Shown here piece after piece: positions 4,732-7,739 of a stretch of DNA of 7,739 nt (positions within the stretch are counted from its first letter, which is position 1; the number at the start of each line of letters is the position of its first letter). The DNA is taken from the NCBI GenBank assembly GCA_011049745.1, contig DRHE01000297.1:1-7739 (forward strand), written 5' to 3'. The stretch comes from Spirochaetales bacterium. Lineage in GTDB: Bacteria > Spirochaetota > Spirochaetia > SZUA-6 > DRHE01. The notes under the pieces were generated by a model, which was not told the origin of the DNA, made no database searches, and saw only the letters and a list, made by a program, of their open reading frames with translations. Made by a program: the position numbers and the translations under genes.

Positions 4732-6228
4732 TCACTTTTTACCGGAATAGATCTCCAGTTCAAGCATATTGCGATTCTCTTCGATCAAATTGTACCAGAT
4801 AAATTTCTTCTTGCTTAGGGCCTTGCTTTTTTTAGCATAGCTTCTTAATTTTTCATAAGTAATTGCTGCTTTTTTGGAATTCAGGTAAGCTGATTTATAC
4901 TGCTCATTAAAGATAGAATCTATTCTTTCTTCGATTTCATGTTCAAGCTTCTGATTAAAGGCTTTCATCAGCTCAGTGTATTTAACATTGATTTCAGCTA
5001 CATAGTTGTATAGCAGCATATCAAAGCCGGGCACCTGCTCCAGCAGGAGTTGAATCTGTCCCAGTAAGGAAATTGCTGATGGGTAATCATCTTCCTTATC
5101 ATACATCTGGCTGGCTTTACTGCAGAGCTGCAATAGAAAAACATTGGTTATTTTACCTCTTTGACCAGGATCAACTATATTGGCAATCTCAATACTGAAA
5201 GAGGGCATCCGGGAAAGGGCTTCACTTACCGCAGCTATAAGATCAAGAAAGATCTTTTGCTTCCATAACTGCTGTTTTAAGGAATCATAGAGAACTTCCA
5301 TGAGCTTGACATATTTTTCCCTGTATCTTTCCTCTTTTTTAAAGATAATTTCATAAGAATATAGCTTCACTCCCTTAAAGCTGACTGGACCGCTATTGAA
5401 AAAGAAGATCAGATTCTTGGCGTAGAGATTGCTCTTAACCACCTTGTTTTCCTTCAGATAACTGTTGTATACGCTCTGCACTGCCATTATCTTCGATTCT
5501 TTCGGTGAAAGCTCGTTAGCGCGGCTCTGCAGTCTGGCCGCAGTATTAATCAGGTAGCCGGATAATAGTCCGCTCTCAGTTACAATTAACGGTGTTGTTA
5601 GATTGCCGCCGGCGATTCCTGCGGTAATCTTAAAATCCGGCAGGATTATACTGAAATCCTTTCTGTTCCTCTGCACCGTTCTATCCCTGATCACCGAGCG
5701 TTTGGAAAAGCTGTTTATGATTTCCAGTGTGGTTTTTATAGTGTCAGTGGCAGAGGCAGCGATAATAATGATCTCATCACCCCTTTCCCGGGTGGCCAGG
5801 GCATGGTTGCACCCGGCGATCTTGATAATTCCATCATGAAGAAACTCATCAAGCTTCCGCAGGCGGGAAAGATTTCCCTTGCTTTCCTGGCAGAACTTTG
5901 TATAGCCATGAATATCGAGCATGGCGACAAATATGTTGGAGATGGAAATATTCCTCTTGAGGTCGCCCTCTTTTTTGAAATCACCATAGGGAAGAACCAG
6001 TTCTTTCCACAATTTGGTATAATTTGCCCGGTTTAAGTCTTTGAAGAAACCCCAGTGAAGTTCTTTTATTAACAGGAATGATTTATGGATAACCTTATCG
6101 ATTTTTCCCGGATGTTTAAGTTTGGAAACATACTCGACTAAATTGGCAAATGTGGTTATTTCTCTGGCTAGTATCTTTTCATAGAGATGGTGGAGTAGCT
6201 TTAGCTCGGCTTCACTCTGTGCGGGCAT
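4732..6228 (-). CDS. Protein with divergent class III adenylate/guanylate cyclase-like domain
   Basis: This 498-residue protein has no signal peptide or membrane segment and is probably cytoplasmic. A lysine-rich helical N-terminus (1-95) precedes a class III cyclase homology domain (about 98-295). MLDIHGYTKF (103-112) carries the first metal-site Asp105, RERGDE has the second at Asp151, and GLLSGYLINTAARLQSRA (220-237) keeps the catalytic Asn228 and Arg232. The positions that normally choose ATP are changed: Lys is replaced by Arg147 and Asp by Leu221 in my alignment by eye. It may therefore make cAMP, cGMP or another cyclic nucleotide, or be a non-cyclising relative. The remaining 200 residues are helical, with a charged coiled-coil-like part at about 415-470 that could mediate dimerisation. 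No receiver, PAS or GAF domain is evident. It is separated by 142 bp from the TRAP genes and by 115 bp from the lipoprotein gene. The start has no ribosome binding site. Confidence 0.75.
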   Translation of the reverse strand: MPAQSEAELKLLHHLYEKILAREITTFANLVEYVSKLKHPGKIDKVIHKSFLLIKELHWGFFKDLNRANYTKLWKELVLPYGDFKKEGDLKRNISISNIFVAMLDIHGYTKFCQESKGNLSRLRKLDEFLHDGIIKIAGCNHALATRERGDEIIIIAASATDTIKTTLEIINSFSKRSVIRDRTVQRNRKDFSIILPDFKITAGIAGGNLTTPLIVTESGLLSGYLINTAARLQSRANELSPKESKIMAVQSVYNSYLKENKVVKSNLYAKNLIFFFNSGPVSFKGVKLYSYEIIFKKEERYREKYVKLMEVLYDSLKQQLWKQKIFLDLIAAVSEALSRMPSFSIEIANIVDPGQRGKITNVFLLQLCSKASQMYDKEDDYPSAISLLGQIQLLLEQVPGFDMLLYNYVAEINVKYTELMKAFNQKLEHEIEERIDSIFNEQYKSAYLNSKKAAITYEKLRSYAKKSKALSKKKFIWYNLIEENRNMLELEIYSGKK

Positions 6229-6271
6229 ATATTATTATATCATAATTGATGATGAAGTATCTACCAGTCAA
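6229..6271 (-). promoter_or_regulatory. Candidate promoter giving a leaderless cyclase-like mRNA
   Basis: Minus-strand TATAAT (6239-6234) lies only 5 bases before the ATG at 6228, so transcription would begin at about the A of the start codon. No Shine-Dalgarno sequence is present in the AT-rich stretch. A TTGACT (6271-6266) is too far upstream for a standard spacer (26 bases, or 21 to the overlapping TATGAT), so a classic -35 box is missing. Confidence 0.3.
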
Positions 6272-6370
6272 ATTTATAGGGTAGGATCAATATTGGCCGG
6301 TACATATTGTATTGATAGAATTACTGAATCTAAGTCCTTTCCCCTTACATCGGATTTTATAGTTTTCCCA

Positions 6371-7687
6371 TTATTTATAATACAAATCGGGTAACCAGGT
6401 GGCTATTTGGGGAAAGATCATTACAATAACTAAACCAAAAATCATTATCAACACAAAGGGCCAGACCGAGCGGTATATATCTCCCAGCGATATCTCCTTA
6501 GGAGCCATGGCCTTCATAAGAAAGAGATTATAGCCAAAGGGAGGCGTCAGGTAAGCTATCTGGCAGGTTATAGTATAGAGAATACCATACCAAATCGGAC
6601 TGAAACCCAGTTGGATCACCATGGGGACATAAAGAGGAGCAACAATAATGAGCATGGCCGTATCGTCCAGAAACATACCCATCAGGATGTAGGAAAGCTG
6701 CATCATTATTATTATTCCCCACGGACCTAATCCGTAACTGAGAAATAGATTCTTTATCGCATGTACAGCGCCAAGACCATCAAACACAGCACCAAAGGCA
6801 AGCGCCGCCAGAATAACCCACATAAACATACAGCTAACGCTAAGAGTCTCAGTTAATACTTCAACCATTCCCTTCCAGCTTAAACGTCGGTTGACGAGAG
6901 CGACAATGGTAACTAATGTCGCACCTACCGCTGAACTCTCGACCAGACTGGTTACCCCCATGAAGAAGAGTCCGGACATCATAAAAATAATACCTACAGG
7001 AAGTAATCCGGCCCGGAGCAGCAGCAACTTCTTTGCCCAGGGCATCTGCCGTTCTTCCTTTGGTAAGGGCGGCCCCAGGTGTGGCTGAAATAGGCATCTG
7101 ATAAAGATATATATGACAAACAAGCCTGCCAACAGGAAGCCGGGTAAAAAACCGGCTATCCACAGCCGGCCAACAGGCTGCCTGGCTATCATTCCGTAGA
7201 GAACAAGAACTACGCTGGGAGGTATCATGATGCCCAGAGAACTACCAGCCTGGATTACTCCGGTCAGCATTATCTTGTCATACTTTCGCTTAAGCATTTC
7301 CGGTAAGGCGATAGTATTTCCAATTGCCATACCTGCTACACTTAAGCCGTTCATAGCCGCTATTATGGCCATCAGGCCAATGGTTCCTATGGCTAGGCCG
7401 CCCCTGACCGGACCCATCCAGACATGTAACATCTCGTAAAGGTCATCCGCTATCCCTGACTTGGAAAACATGTACCCCATGTAGATGAATATTGGCAAGG
7501 TTAGGAGCGGATACCAATTCAGCAGGGAAAAGACTGCGTGGAAGGCCAGCCCGGAACCGCCCTTCCCCCACAGGGCTAGAGAGAAAAGAACGGCTACACC
7601 ACCGATAACAGCGTAGATCTGCCGCCCGGTGAGAAGCATAACAAGCATCGAGGCGAACATCAGAATAGCCATAAGTTCATAACTCAT
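6371..7687 (-). CDS. TRAP transporter large permease subunit (DctM family)
   Basis: This 438-residue inner-membrane protein is the ion-coupled channel subunit of a tripartite ATP-independent periplasmic transporter. It works with a small permease (DctQ) and an extracellular solute-binding protein (DctP). It is almost wholly hydrophobic, with about a dozen membrane segments and a polar loop near 200-220. Family hallmarks are GSSLGIMIPPSV (148-159), TSLVESSAVGA (246-256), GMFLDDTAMLIIVAPLYVP (337-355) and YLTPPFGYNLF (379-389). The LDDT and ESSAVGA forms recall the permeases annotated as mannitol/chloroaromatic-type, but substrate is set by the binding protein, which is outside the window. The start is well supported by GGGAGGAG just upstream and by an ATGA overlap with the preceding frame. 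Length is normal and no damage is seen. It lies on the opposite strand from the aldolase cluster, so a joint role is not shown. Confidence 0.93.
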   Translation of the reverse strand: MSYELMAILMFASMLVMLLTGRQIYAVIGGVAVLFSLALWGKGGSGLAFHAVFSLLNWYPLLTLPIFIYMGYMFSKSGIADDLYEMLHVWMGPVRGGLAIGTIGLMAIIAAMNGLSVAGMAIGNTIALPEMLKRKYDKIMLTGVIQAGSSLGIMIPPSVVLVLYGMIARQPVGRLWIAGFLPGFLLAGLFVIYIFIRCLFQPHLGPPLPKEERQMPWAKKLLLLRAGLLPVGIIFMMSGLFFMGVTSLVESSAVGATLVTIVALVNRRLSWKGMVEVLTETLSVSCMFMWVILAALAFGAVFDGLGAVHAIKNLFLSYGLGPWGIIIMMQLSYILMGMFLDDTAMLIIVAPLYVPMVIQLGFSPIWYGILYTITCQIAYLTPPFGYNLFLMKAMAPKEISLGDIYRSVWPFVLIMIFGLVIVMIFPQIATWLPDLYYK

Positions 7688-7739
7688 TTTATCTCCTCCC
7701 CTCTGGCTATTGCCAGGTCCTTGATGAGCTCAGCTACTA
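7684..7739 (-). CDS. C-terminal end of probable TRAP small permease (DctQ), truncated by window
   Basis: The minus-strand frame from the right edge encodes 17 residues (VAELIKDLAIARGEEIK) and ends in a TGA that overlaps the DctM start as ATGA. Such overlap indicates translational coupling, and DctQ usually directly precedes DctM in TRAP operons. The short charged tail fits a DctQ C-terminus, but the identity rests mainly on position. Confidence 0.6.
   Translation of the reverse strand, partial: VAELIKDLAIARGEEIK
7689..7700 (-). promoter_or_regulatory. Ribosome binding site of the TRAP large permease gene
   Basis: GGGAGGAG on the minus strand lies about 5 bases before the ATG at 7687, inside the last codons of the upstream gene, consistent with translational coupling. 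Confidence 0.65.

Noticed and set aside
6286..6316. Inverted repeats ATCAATA/TATTGAT and CAATAT/ATATTG downstream of the TRAP large permease gene
   Set aside because: Short, AT-rich, mutually overlapping pairs without a T-run. They could be an operator or a weak stem, but are too easily due to chance.
1..7739. CRISPR array, tRNA, rRNA, transposase or phage genes
   Set aside because: None seen: no regularly spaced repeats, no cloverleaf or rRNA-like stretches, and no mobile-element proteins in any frame.

Overview
The window is 7.7 kb of ordinary bacterial chromosome. Genes are closely packed and mostly have strong AGGAGG-type ribosome binding sites. Base composition is mid-range, becoming visibly AT-richer from about 2600 onward. 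TRAP transporter genes, a lipoprotein, good Shine-Dalgarno sites and no respiratory or photosynthetic genes would fit an anaerobic, perhaps clostridial (Firmicutes-type) bacterium. No phylogenetic marker is present, so this is only an impression. There is no rRNA, tRNA, CRISPR array, insertion sequence or phage gene.

Left block (1-3557, plus strand): four co-directional genes. They are the 3' two-thirds of a class II ketose-bisphosphate aldolase (cut by the window edge), a HisC-like PLP aminotransferase, a HAD phosphatase with the CbbY cap motif, and a choline/ethanolamine-kinase-like protein with eukaryote-like motifs. The first three are separated by only 28-38 bp and look like one operon. 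A terminator-like hairpin with a T8 tract lies between the phosphatase and the kinase and touches the kinase ribosome binding site, so the kinase may depend on read-through. Together the genes could form or break a carbon-carbon bond, transaminate, dephosphorylate and phosphorylate a small hydroxy/amino compound. I do not recognise a described pathway with this exact set, and it is the best candidate here for something new.

Middle (3558-3653): a convergent intergenic region with several nested inverted repeats, including an AT-rich one that gives a T-run in both directions.

Right block (3654-7739, minus strand): reading leftward from the right edge come the last 17 codons of a probable TRAP small permease (DctQ), overlapping by ATGA a TRAP large permease (DctM). 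After a 142-bp gap comes a cytoplasmic protein with a divergent class III nucleotidyl cyclase domain, then, after 115 bp with a likely promoter, a lipoprotein of unknown function. The cyclase-domain gene has no Shine-Dalgarno site and a TATAAT box placed so that its mRNA could be leaderless. The lipoprotein has an unusually long region before its signal peptide and a 12-bp tandem repeat in its coding sequence.

The TRAP genes, the cyclase-like gene and the lipoprotein show no obvious functional link to one another or to the left block.
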